Source: Victivallaceae bacterium
Lineage (GTDB): Bacteria; Verrucomicrobiota; Lentisphaeria; Victivallales; Victivallaceae
NCBI GenBank assembly: GCA_028698975.1
Contig: JAQVVK010000148.1
Location: forward strand, 1 to 5,165
Direction: 5' to 3'
Length of the DNA: 5,165 bases
How positions within the stretch are numbered: position 1 is the first letter of the stretch; the number at the start of each line of letters is the position of its first letter. The notes below the pieces were generated by a model. It saw only the letters and a program-made list of their open reading frames with translations. It had not been told where the DNA came from and made no database searches. This document shows, piece after piece, positions 1 through 5,165 of this stretch. The position numbers and the translations under genes are program-made.

Positions 1-413
1 CGGTGCCGGGCATAATTGCCTGCAATTCGGCCGTCTGCATAGGCTGGCGGATTGCCGGAGTCGTCGGCGCGCTGGCCGCCGCCTTGGGTGCGATCACCCC
101 TTCGGTGGCGATCATCGCCCTGATCGTGGCCGGTATGAGCCGGCTTGAAGATTTTCTGTCTATGCCCGCGGTGCAGGGGGCGTTTCGCTGCGTCATCGCC
201 GCCATCGTGGCCATGGTGGTGACCGTCGGGATCAAACTGGGCAAAAAAGCGGCCGATTCTCCGTTTGCGTGGGCTGTGGCCATACTCTCTTTTGTCGGCA
301 TGTCGATATTCAAGATATCGCCGGTCTGGCTGATCGTCGGGGCTATCGCGGCGGGTGAAATATACTCGCTGATCCGGGATCTGAACATGAGGCGCCGTCA
401 TGGGAGTCGTTGA
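1..413 (+). CDS. Chromate transporter (CHR) family protein, first half of a short-chain pair; 5' end missing
   Basis: Membrane protein of the chromate ion transporter family (Pfam Chromate_transp), single-domain 'short-chain' type. The reading frame is open to the left edge, so the true start lies outside; the GTG at position 3 is an internal Val codon, not a start. What remains is 137 codons including the stop, against about 180-200 residues for a complete half, so roughly 50 residues are missing. The visible part begins inside the family signature: Pro-Gly, then N8, A10 and G14, followed by a G/A-rich helix ending in Thr-Pro-Ser (numbered from the Val at position 3). At least three further hydrophobic segments follow, then a short basic tail (MRRRHGSR). 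The downstream partner gene starts 14 bp before this stop, so the two are cotranscribed and probably coupled. Known family members export chromate or sulfate-like anions. The substrate here is not shown by the sequence, and many such pairs in anaerobes are of unknown substrate. Confidence 0.9.
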   Translation, partial: VPGIIACNSAVCIGWRIAGVVGALAAALGAITPSVAIIALIVAGMSRLEDFLSMPAVQGAFRCVIAAIVAMVVTVGIKLGKKAADSPFAWAVAILSFVGMSIFKISPVWLIVGAIAAGEIYSLIRDLNMRRRHGSR

Positions 414-1011
414 ACTCTATTTACTTTTTTTTAAGTTCGGCCTGCTCTGCTTCGGCGGCGGGTATATGCTTGTACCGCTGCTTTCCGCCGAACTGGTGGG
501 GCCGCCGCCCGCGCCGCTTACCCCTGAAATGTTTGCCCATCTGCTGTCGATCGCCCAATCCACGCCGGGGCCGATCGGCATAAACACCGCCACGTTTGTC
601 GGTTATACGCAAGCCGGGCCGTGGGGGGCGATCATCGCGTCGCTCGGCATCGTATCACCTGCTGTTATTATGATGATACCAGCGTTGAAATTGATGGGAA
701 AATACCCGGATTGTCTGCCAGTGCGCGGGTTTCTCGCCGGTATGCGGCCAACTTCGCTCGGGTTGATCTTTTCAGCTGCGCTGATCTTTGCCGAGCTGTC
801 GATCTTTTCGGCACCGCTGCCGTGGCGCGAGTGGATGCTCTGGCTGGCCGGTGGCGACGCCGCATCGACTCCGGTCGTGATTTCCCCGGTGTCGCTTCTG
901 GTGGCGGCGGCGGCGTTTGTACTCATGCACCGCACCAAGCTGAAATTCACCTGGATACTGCTCATGGCCGCCGCCTGCGGAGCCGCGGCCGGGTATTTCG
1001 GGCTGATTTGA
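400..1011 (+). CDS. Chromate transporter (CHR) family protein, second half of the pair
   Basis: A 203-residue integral membrane protein, the second member of the CHR pair. The family signatures are clear: an N-terminal helix with the FGGG motif (residues 18-21) and the QSTPGPIGIN loop (53-62) followed by the ATFVGY helix. Hydrophobic segments are near residues 8-30, 75-98, 117-137, 158-177 and 183-203. The ATG at 400 lies inside the preceding gene (14-bp overlap in another frame). It is preceded by GAGG at 389-392 with a 7-nt gap, which supports this start and translational coupling. Length matches a single CHR domain, so the gene is complete. By analogy with characterised short-chain CHR pairs, both halves are probably needed to form one transporter in the inner membrane. 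Chromate or sulfate-like oxyanion transport is family knowledge; actual substrate and direction are inferred. No regulator gene (such as chrB or chrF) is visible, though upstream sequence is missing. Confidence 0.92.
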   Translation: MGVVELYLLFFKFGLLCFGGGYMLVPLLSAELVGPPPAPLTPEMFAHLLSIAQSTPGPIGINTATFVGYTQAGPWGAIIASLGIVSPAVIMMIPALKLMGKYPDCLPVRGFLAGMRPTSLGLIFSAALIFAELSIFSAPLPWREWMLWLAGGDAASTPVVISPVSLLVAAAAFVLMHRTKLKFTWILLMAAACGAAAGYFGLI

Positions 1012-1035
1012 GGAATACGATCTGGCGGCTCCTCA
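1009..1035. other. Short inverted repeat joining the stop codons of two convergent genes
   Basis: TGAGGA (1009-1014) and TCCTCA (1030-1035) are exact reverse complements separated by 15 nt. The left arm contains the TGA stop of the plus-strand transporter and the right arm contains the TGA stop of the minus-strand gene. The 21-bp convergent gap would be the place for a bidirectional terminator. However, the stem is only 6 bp, the loop is long and there is no T-run on either strand. It may be coincidence; no other terminator is visible here. Confidence 0.25.
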
Positions 1036-1542
1036 GCGCTCAAGCACCCGGCGCACCCGTACTGCAATAACTTTCCACTTGCCGTCGATCTTTTGCAGAC
1101 GGCACTCCAAGTCGCGCACTTCGCGTACCGACGCACCGCCGCCTTTGGGCAAGCCGTAAAATTCGCCGGAAAAATACGCGGTCGCCTGTTGGCGGTCGTC
1201 GTGAAGCGTGATCTCAAGGTCGCTCATCGTGCCGCGCATTTCTTCAAACGCGCCGCGCGCCCGCGCCAGCAGCGCGGTGATCTCCTGAGGCGACATCGTG
1301 CCGTCGAGCGAACCGTAGTTGACGTCAATTTCACAGCGGTCGGCAAACCATTTGTCGGCCGATCCGATCTTTATCAGACCGAGAGTGCCGCTTTCGCCCC
1401 GTTGTTTGTCGGTCATCCCGCATATATTGCGCATGACCTTGACCACCGCCGCCTTGTCGTTGTCGCGCAGCAGCCAAAAGATCACCGCGCCGGCCGCCGC
1501 CAGCAAAAGTACCAGCCAGAAAATTCGTTTGATCCAGATCAT
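1033..1542 (-). CDS. Small membrane-anchored protein of unknown function, possible NTF2-like domain
   Basis: A 169-residue protein that I do not recognise as a named family. Residues 1-6 are short and basic (MIWIKR). Residues 7-25 form one hydrophobic helix with no clear signal-peptidase site, so it is probably an N-terminal anchor with the rest outside the cytoplasm. The soluble part has an amphipathic helical stretch (about 84-104) followed by alternating strands. It ends with a 'GKWKVIAVRVRRV' strand, the type of ending common in NTF2/SnoaL-like folds; that fold call is only an inference. Three cysteines lie at 41, 70 and 147. The ATG at 1542 is preceded by GGAGG four nt upstream, and an in-frame TGA lies 15 nt further upstream, so the start is firm. 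It is the last gene of the minus-strand operon, 27 bp after lepB, and is very likely cotranscribed with it. Nothing visible ties its function to LepB or PilT. Confidence 0.8.
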   Translation of the reverse strand: MIWIKRIFWLVLLLAAAGAVIFWLLRDNDKAAVVKVMRNICGMTDKQRGESGTLGLIKIGSADKWFADRCEIDVNYGSLDGTMSPQEITALLARARGAFEEMRGTMSDLEITLHDDRQQATAYFSGEFYGLPKGGGASVREVRDLECRLQKIDGKWKVIAVRVRRVLER

Positions 1543-1569
1543 ATTACCTCCAAGCGGTCATCCACCCGG

Positions 1570-2127
1570 TCACCACAGCGGTGAACCGTTTATGCGCTGC
1601 TCCGCCACTTGACCGAATATGTGCCGCTCCATCGGCTGGCTGCGGTTGTCGCCCACCACATAATAGTGACCCGGCTCCACCGTGCGGGGCGGCAAATCCC
1701 AGTTGCAGATGTATTTCACATAAGGCTCCTGCTGCCGCGCCCCGTTGACATAGAGTTCGCCGTTGCGGAACTCCACGGTTTCGCCGGCCAGCGCGACCAC
1801 CCGTTTAAGATAATATATCTTGTCGGAGTAGCGTATGATGACCACATCGCCGCGTTTGGGCTTGGTAAACAAATATTTGCCCCGCCAGTCGAGCGTGAAC
1901 CCCCGGCTCGGAAACGTCGGAGACATGCTTTCGCCGTTGATGAAGCAGGGGCGCAGTATGAATCCGAAAATAACAAAGGCAAGCAGAGCCATACTCAGCA
2001 TGCGCAGCAGAAAACCGAGCGTGAACTTGGGCACAAAAAAATCCAGCACCGCCGAATACGGCGCGTCGGCATTGCGCCGGTGGGCCCCGGCGATCTTATG
2101 CCATGATTTTTCGATGAAACTAAGCAC
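1570..2127 (-). CDS. lepB: Signal peptidase I
   Basis: Type I signal peptidase (S26 family, Ser/Lys dyad), which removes signal peptides from Sec/Tat-exported proteins at the outer face of the inner membrane. It has 185 residues and one membrane helix near 37-58. Box B follows as NGESMSP with catalytic Ser67. Box C is KRGDVVII (91-98). Box D begins YYLKRVVALAGE with general-base Lys108, followed by the G(E/K)LYVNG strand. Box E is GDNR (159-162). The C-terminus INGSPLW resembles the usual family ending. The start is GTG at 2127, with TGA just upstream (TGA CAG GTG) and GGGG about 6 nt before it; the next Met (43) would cut into the helix. Compared with E. coli LepB, box E has Pro165, Glu167 and His169 where Ser278, Asp280 and Arg282 stand. 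The protein is short, with no large insertion in the periplasmic domain. LepB does not process type IV prepilins (PilD does), so its place behind pilT is probably not functional pairing. Confidence 0.95.
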   Translation of the reverse strand: MLSFIEKSWHKIAGAHRRNADAPYSAVLDFFVPKFTLGFLLRMLSMALLAFVIFGFILRPCFINGESMSPTFPSRGFTLDWRGKYLFTKPKRGDVVIIRYSDKIYYLKRVVALAGETVEFRNGELYVNGARQQEPYVKYICNWDLPPRTVEPGHYYVVGDNRSQPMERHIFGQVAEQRINGSPLW

Positions 2128-2130
2128 CTG

Positions 2131-2137
2131 TCACCCC
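2131..2137 (-). promoter_or_regulatory. Ribosome binding site of the GTG-started lepB
   Basis: On the minus strand GGGGTGA lies immediately before CAG and the GTG start at 2127. The GGGG core is 6 nt from the start codon, a workable Shine-Dalgarno spacing. The TGA within it is in frame with lepB, so translation cannot begin further upstream. This fixes GTG 2127 as the only sensible start. Confidence 0.55.
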
Positions 2138-2151
2138 GAATTAGTCGATTC

Positions 2152-2173
2152 AGCCGGTTATGCACAACCGGCT
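2152..2173 (-). other. Perfect 8-bp inverted repeat between pilT and lepB
   Basis: AGCCGGTT (2152-2159) and AACCGGCT (2166-2173) are exact reverse complements around a 6-nt loop. In the minus-strand transcript this gives a stable G+C-containing hairpin whose first arm includes two bases of the pilT TAG stop (2172-2174). The sequence after it on the minus strand (GAATCGACTAATTC) has no U-run, so it is not a canonical intrinsic terminator. It sits 25 nt before the lepB start. Possible roles are protection of the pilT mRNA 3' end, an RNA processing site, or partial attenuation of lepB. Confidence 0.5.
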
Positions 2174-3287
2174 ATTTACGCCGGCGGGCCGCCTCCGCCT
2201 GCGCCCGGATGCCGGCTTCCTCGGCTTCGAGCAGCGGCAGGAAACGCGGCTTGTCGCTGGATTTCATATAGGCTTCCTCGGCGGTGATCGCGTCAAGATC
2301 AAACTGCTCCATGATCGAGTTGTCCATCGACTGCATGCCGCGCCCGGCTCCGGCGTCGATGATGGTGCGTATGTTGGAGATCTGACCCTCGCGGATGGTG
2401 TTGGGCAGACCGTCCGCCCAAAGCAGGACTTCGTGCACCGCCACCCGGCCGCCCGCCTTTTTGCGGCAGAGCAGCTGCGAAACAATGGCTTGAAGCGATT
2501 CGGCCAGCATGGTGCGGATCTGCGCCTGCTCGTCGGCCGGAAAAGCATCGATGATACGGTCGACCGTCTTCGGCGCGTTGTTGGTATGCAGCGTGGCAAA
2601 GACCAGCATTCCCATGGCGGCGCATGTCAACCCCAGACGCATGGTCTCGTTGTCGCGCATTTCGCCGATCAGCACGATGTCGGGGTCGGAGCGCATTGCG
2701 CCGCGCAAGGCCTTGGGAAACGATTCACTGTGAATGCCCACCTCGCGGTGTACGATCATCGACCGTTTGTTTTGGTGCACAAACTCGATCGGGTCTTCAA
2801 TGGTGATGATGTGCTTGGTCATGGTCGAGTTGATATAGTCGAGCATGGCGGCCAGCGTGGTCGATTTGCCGCTGCCGGTCGGGCCGGTCACCAGCACCAG
2901 GCCGGAGTGGTATTTGCAAATTTCAAGCAGCACCTTCGGCAGTTTCAACTCGTCGATGGTGAGGATTTTGGTCGGGATCTGCCGCATGACGCAGCCCATA
3001 CCGTGATAGTTGTAGAAGAAATTGGTACGGAAACGGGCAAACCCCGGTATCTCATGGGCGAAGTCAAGGTCGTGCTTTTCCATAAAGACATCCCACCGCT
3101 TTGCGGGCAGACAGATTTCTTTAAGCAGCGACTCCATGTGCTCCGGCGTAAGGATTTCGTCGTCGAGCGGCTGTATGTTGCCGTGAATGCGCGCTTTGGC
3201 CGGGAAGTTGATCGAAAGATGCAAGTCCGACCCCCCAAGCGCGAGCATCTGGCGGAGATATTTATTGATTTCCGGTTCGTGGCTCAT
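2172..3287 (-). CDS. pilT: Type IV pilus retraction ATPase PilT
   Basis: Hexameric cytoplasmic ATPase of the GspE/PilT secretion-ATPase superfamily that depolymerises type IV pili and so drives twitching motility. It has 371 residues, close to the usual 345-370. The N-terminal domain (about 1-125) carries GGSDLHL (18-24), typical of PilT. The RecA-like core shows Walker A GPTGSGKST (135-143), Asp box IITIEDPIE (160-168, Glu164), Walker B with GEMRD (208-212, Glu209) and His box TLHT (232-235, His234). All catalytic positions are kept. The C-terminal motif usually written AIRNLIRE is here LPNTIREG (294-301). The tail (350-371) is Glu/Ala/Arg-rich and probably helical. The ATG at 3287 overlaps the stop of the upstream ATPase gene (ATGA) and is preceded by GAGGGGG with a 6-nt gap, so translation is likely coupled. 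The operon order is long PilT paralogue, pilT, lepB. PilT rather than PilB is favoured by size, by GEMRD and by the absence of a zinc-binding tetracysteine region. Confidence 0.94.
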   Translation of the reverse strand: MSHEPEINKYLRQMLALGGSDLHLSINFPAKARIHGNIQPLDDEILTPEHMESLLKEICLPAKRWDVFMEKHDLDFAHEIPGFARFRTNFFYNYHGMGCVMRQIPTKILTIDELKLPKVLLEICKYHSGLVLVTGPTGSGKSTTLAAMLDYINSTMTKHIITIEDPIEFVHQNKRSMIVHREVGIHSESFPKALRGAMRSDPDIVLIGEMRDNETMRLGLTCAAMGMLVFATLHTNNAPKTVDRIIDAFPADEQAQIRTMLAESLQAIVSQLLCRKKAGGRVAVHEVLLWADGLPNTIREGQISNIRTIIDAGAGRGMQSMDNSIMEQFDLDAITAEEAYMKSSDKPRFLPLLEAEEAGIRAQAEAARRRK

Positions 3288-4861
3288 TTTTTACCCCCTC
3301 TGGCTTCCTTGAGTTTGCGGGCCTCGCGGGTTCCCCATTCGCGTTTGAGCTGCTCCATAAGCGTGGAGTCGGTCATGTTGTCGCGGGCGACCTCGTAAGT
3401 GATGATGTTGCGCATGTATTTTTCCAGCAGGCACTGGTCAAAAGTGCACATGCCCTGCTTGTTGGAGGTGGCCATCGTCGATTTCAGCCGGAAGGTCTTG
3501 CCCTCGTTGATGGTGTTGCCCACCGCCATGGTGTTTATCAGGATTTCGTAAGCGTTGGTCAGGCCGCCGCCGGCGGCCGGGATCAGCCGCTGGCAGATGA
3601 CGCCGCGCAGACTGCCGGCGGTCATGGCGCGGATCTGCGGCTGCTGCGAGGGCGGAAACACGTCAAGTATGCGGTTCATGGTGTTGGCCGCGTTGCCGGT
3701 ATGCAGTGTGCCGATTACCAAGTGGCCGGTTTCGGCGGCGGTGATGGCGTTTTCAATGGTCTCCAAGTCGTGCATTTCACCTACCACGATGACGTCGGGG
3801 TCTTCGCGCAAGGCGGCTTTCAGCGCATTGTTGTAGCTTATGGTGTGCTTGCCCACTTCGCGCTGGGTGACCTGGCAGTTTTTGGAAAGCTGCAAAATTT
3901 CGATCGGGTCTTCCACCGTGATGATGTGGTCGCGCCGTTTTTCGTTGATGATATCGACCATGGCTCCGAGCGTGGTGGTCTTGCCGGACCCGATCGGGCC
4001 GGTGACCAATACGAGGCCGTTGTTATAGTCGAGCAGCCGCTTGATATGGATGACGTCGTGATCCATAAACCCGAGTTCTTCGAGCGTACAGATGTGATCC
4101 GGCACCAGACGGTAACTGCCCTCGACGCCGTCTTTTTGCATCATGAGACAGACGCGGAAGCGGTCGGTGCCGACTTCAAGCGCGAAATTGATGTCAAGCT
4201 CCTTGAGAAACAACTGCTGCCGCTCGGGCGAAAGCAGCGCAAGGTTGAGCCGCATGGCGTCGTCGGGCGAAAGCGGCTGATCGTCGATCGGCTCGATCTG
4301 GAGGTCGTGCCGCACAAACGGCGGTGACATTGCCGAGATGTGAAGATCGCTGCAGCCGAGTACGCGCAGTCCGGCAAGCAGTGCGATCATGCGTTCGGCG
4401 ACTTCGGCGTCGGAAAGCTGTGAAACGTCGCGCAGCGTCGGCAGATCGGCATAGCTTTGCAGGCTGGACAGGTCGATATTGACCGCGTCAAAGTGCAGAT
4501 CGCGGTCTTTGCGTATGCCGATACGACCGCCGGAGCGCGGAGCACTCCCGGCATCGTCGGCTGAGATAAACCGGTCGGCGTCATCGGCGGCGGGAGCGGC
4601 GGGGGCTTCCTCCGGGAACTCCGGCGGGATCCCGGGCGCGCCCTGTTCGGTGGCGTAATCGATGATAGTCTGAAGTTGTTCGAGGGTGGCCTGCGCGTCT
4701 TCCTGCGACAATCCGGCAACCATGCGGTCAAGCACCGACTGCGCGAAAGGCTCCAGCCCGGCGTCGTCGCCGAGATTGGCATAAAGCGCCTCGGCCTCGG
4801 CTCGCGTCATCACGCCGTTGCTGACCAGCGCGAAAATGAACCATTGCACATCAAAAGGCAT
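3284..4861 (-). CDS. PilT-like secretion ATPase with a long N-terminal extension (PilT paralogue)
   Basis: A 525-residue ATPase of the PilT/PilU group, about 150 residues longer than standard PilT. Residues 1-75 form a predicted helical, acidic region. Residues 76-110 are a Pro/Ala/Asp-rich linker. The PilT-type N-domain starts near 146 with LGCSDLHIS (168-176). The RecA core has Walker A GPIGSGKTT (288-296), Asp box IITVEDPIE (313-321, Glu317), Walker B DPDVIVVGEMHD (354-365 region, Glu362) and His box TLHT (385-388, His387). It is probably an active ATPase. Two changes stand out: Ile290 replaces the usual Thr of GPTGSGK, and His364 replaces the Arg of GEMRD. The C-terminal equivalent of AIRNLIRE is degenerate (VGNTINEG, 447-454), and the tail is highly basic. 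The start is ATG 4861, with an in-frame TAA 6 nt upstream and GGAG 9 nt before the start. It is the first gene of the operon. Its role may parallel PilU, an accessory retraction ATPase working with PilT; that is inference from the tandem arrangement. PilB is unlikely, given the PilT-like core and the lack of a tetracysteine motif. Confidence 0.9.
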   Translation of the reverse strand: MPFDVQWFIFALVSNGVMTRAEAEALYANLGDDAGLEPFAQSVLDRMVAGLSQEDAQATLEQLQTIIDYATEQGAPGIPPEFPEEAPAAPAADDADRFISADDAGSAPRSGGRIGIRKDRDLHFDAVNIDLSSLQSYADLPTLRDVSQLSDAEVAERMIALLAGLRVLGCSDLHISAMSPPFVRHDLQIEPIDDQPLSPDDAMRLNLALLSPERQQLFLKELDINFALEVGTDRFRVCLMMQKDGVEGSYRLVPDHICTLEELGFMDHDVIHIKRLLDYNNGLVLVTGPIGSGKTTTLGAMVDIINEKRRDHIITVEDPIEILQLSKNCQVTQREVGKHTISYNNALKAALREDPDVIVVGEMHDLETIENAITAAETGHLVIGTLHTGNAANTMNRILDVFPPSQQPQIRAMTAGSLRGVICQRLIPAAGGGLTNAYEILINTMAVGNTINEGKTFRLKSTMATSNKQGMCTFDQCLLEKYMRNIITYEVARDNMTDSTLMEQLKREWGTREARKLKEARGGKK

Positions 4862-4907
4862 GTTTTATCGCTCCGAATAGATGTTTTAACTTGTTTGCTA
4901 TTGCCTA

Positions 4908-4936
4908 ATAATAACATCAAATCAATGAATTTTCAA
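4908..4936 (-). promoter_or_regulatory. Sigma70-type promoter of the pilT-lepB operon
   Basis: On the minus strand, TTGAAA (4936-4931) and TATTAT (4913-4908) are separated by exactly 17 bp, within an AT-rich gap that contrasts with the GC-rich genes. Each hexamer differs from consensus at one or two positions. Transcription would begin near 4900, leaving a leader of about 40 nt with GGAG before the ATG at 4861. This is the only good promoter-like sequence upstream of the four-gene operon. Confidence 0.6.
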
Positions 4937-4981
4937 CTGATTTTTTGTTTAAAGAGCCGGGAAAGTTGGTTTGCCGCCGGT

Positions 4982-5165
4982 TCATGCTCCGCGGAAGATA
5001 AAGTAGACCGCTCCGGCGATGCAGAGCGCGGCCCAGAGGTAGTTCCAGGAAACCCCCTCTTTCATGACGATGATCGAAAAAGGCACGAAGACCCCCAGCG
5101 CGATCGCCTCCTGAATGATTTTTAATTGCGGCAGCGTCAGCGCGGTGTGACCGATGCGGTTGGCC
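4982..5165 (-). CDS. DMT-family small membrane protein (DUF486), C-terminal half; 5' end beyond the window
   Basis: Reading the minus strand from 5164 gives 60 codons open at the window edge, ending in TGA at 4984-4982. The peptide begins ANRIGHTALTLPQLKIIQE, followed by two hydrophobic segments (about residues 18-34 and 42-57) and the ending AVYFIFRGA. These match the conserved C-terminal half of the DUF486 family (small DMT-superfamily proteins of about 110-120 residues with four membrane helices). The diagnostic features are ANRIG, QLKI-QE, the NYLWA segment and the AVYFIFR end. Roughly the first 50-60 residues lie outside. Function is unknown; the superfamily includes small-molecule transporters, but no substrate is established. 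It ends 120 bp upstream of the pilus ATPase operon on the same strand. No clear terminator follows it, so read-through is possible. Confidence 0.88.
   Translation of the reverse strand, partial: ANRIGHTALTLPQLKIIQEAIALGVFVPFSIIVMKEGVSWNYLWAALCIAGAVYFIFRGA

Noticed and set aside
3..413. GTG at position 3 as a true start of the first transporter gene
   Set aside because: It falls inside the conserved Pro-Gly signature of the CHR family, about 50 residues into a normal protein, so the gene is cut by the window edge.
603..1217. Minus-strand open frame of 204 codons across the transporter end
   Set aside because: Overlaps both the CHR gene and the convergent small membrane protein gene; composition is random and Arg/Ser/Ala-rich.
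1093..1584. Plus-strand open frames opposite the small membrane protein
   Set aside because: Shadow of the minus-strand gene, which has a firm start, a Shine-Dalgarno sequence and a membrane anchor; the plus-strand peptide is unusually His/Arg/Val-rich.
2160..3398. Plus-strand open frame of 412 codons opposite pilT
   Set aside because: It is exactly antisense to a gene with all PilT motifs; its translation is rich in His, Arg, Val and Gly with no domain logic, as expected of a GC-rich shadow frame.
3701..4327. Plus-strand open frame of 208 codons opposite the long PilT paralogue
   Set aside because: Antisense shadow of a well-supported ATPase gene; no plausible ribosome binding site or protein motif.
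2172..4861. Reading the ATPase pair as PilB/GspE assembly ATPases
   Set aside because: Neither protein has the tetracysteine zinc-binding region of PilB/GspE, and both have PilT-type SDLH, GEM and TLHT motifs.
4940..4984. Possible terminator after the DUF486 gene
   Set aside because: Only short CCGG repeats with a long loop can pair, and no T-run follows on the minus strand.
4676..5125. Plus-strand open frame of 149 codons spanning the promoter gap
   Set aside because: It crosses the AT-rich intergenic region and lies antisense to the ATPase start and to the recognisable DUF486 coding end.

Overview
This window is a GC-rich bacterial chromosomal segment, judged by eye to be near 60% G+C. 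Genes are densely packed and run in two opposing blocks. Type IV pilus retraction ATPases together with a membrane-anchored signal peptidase I suggest a didermal bacterium. The divergent N-terminal extension of one ATPase and the variant signal peptidase box E would fit the Verrucomicrobiota/Lentisphaerota/Kiritimatiellota (PVC) group. That placement is a weak guess from sequence style; no marker gene is present.

Left block, plus strand (1-1011): two overlapping genes each encode a half-size chromate transporter (CHR) family membrane protein. The first lacks its 5' end because the window starts inside it. Together they form the 'short-chain' CHR pair, likely one heteromeric anion carrier.

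Central block, minus strand (4861 down to 1033): four codirectional genes look like one operon. In transcription order they are a 525-residue PilT-like ATPase with a long N-terminal extension, a 371-residue PilT (joined by an ATGA stop/start overlap), a GTG-started signal peptidase I (lepB), and a small membrane-anchored protein with a possible NTF2-like soluble domain. A good sigma70-type promoter (TTGAAA, 17 bp, TATTAT) lies in the AT-rich gap upstream of the first gene. A perfect 8-bp inverted repeat separates pilT from lepB and covers the end of the pilT stop codon. The two ATPases probably power pilus retraction or twitching motility. The pilus itself (pilins, PilB, PilC, PilD, secretin) must be encoded elsewhere.

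Right edge (4982-5165, minus strand): this is the 3' half of a DUF486/DMT-family small membrane protein, open at the window edge.

No rRNA, tRNA, CRISPR array, insertion sequence or phage gene is visible. No clearly new system was found. The most unusual points are the paired, non-identical PilT ATPases with motif changes in the longer one, and the altered box E of the signal peptidase.
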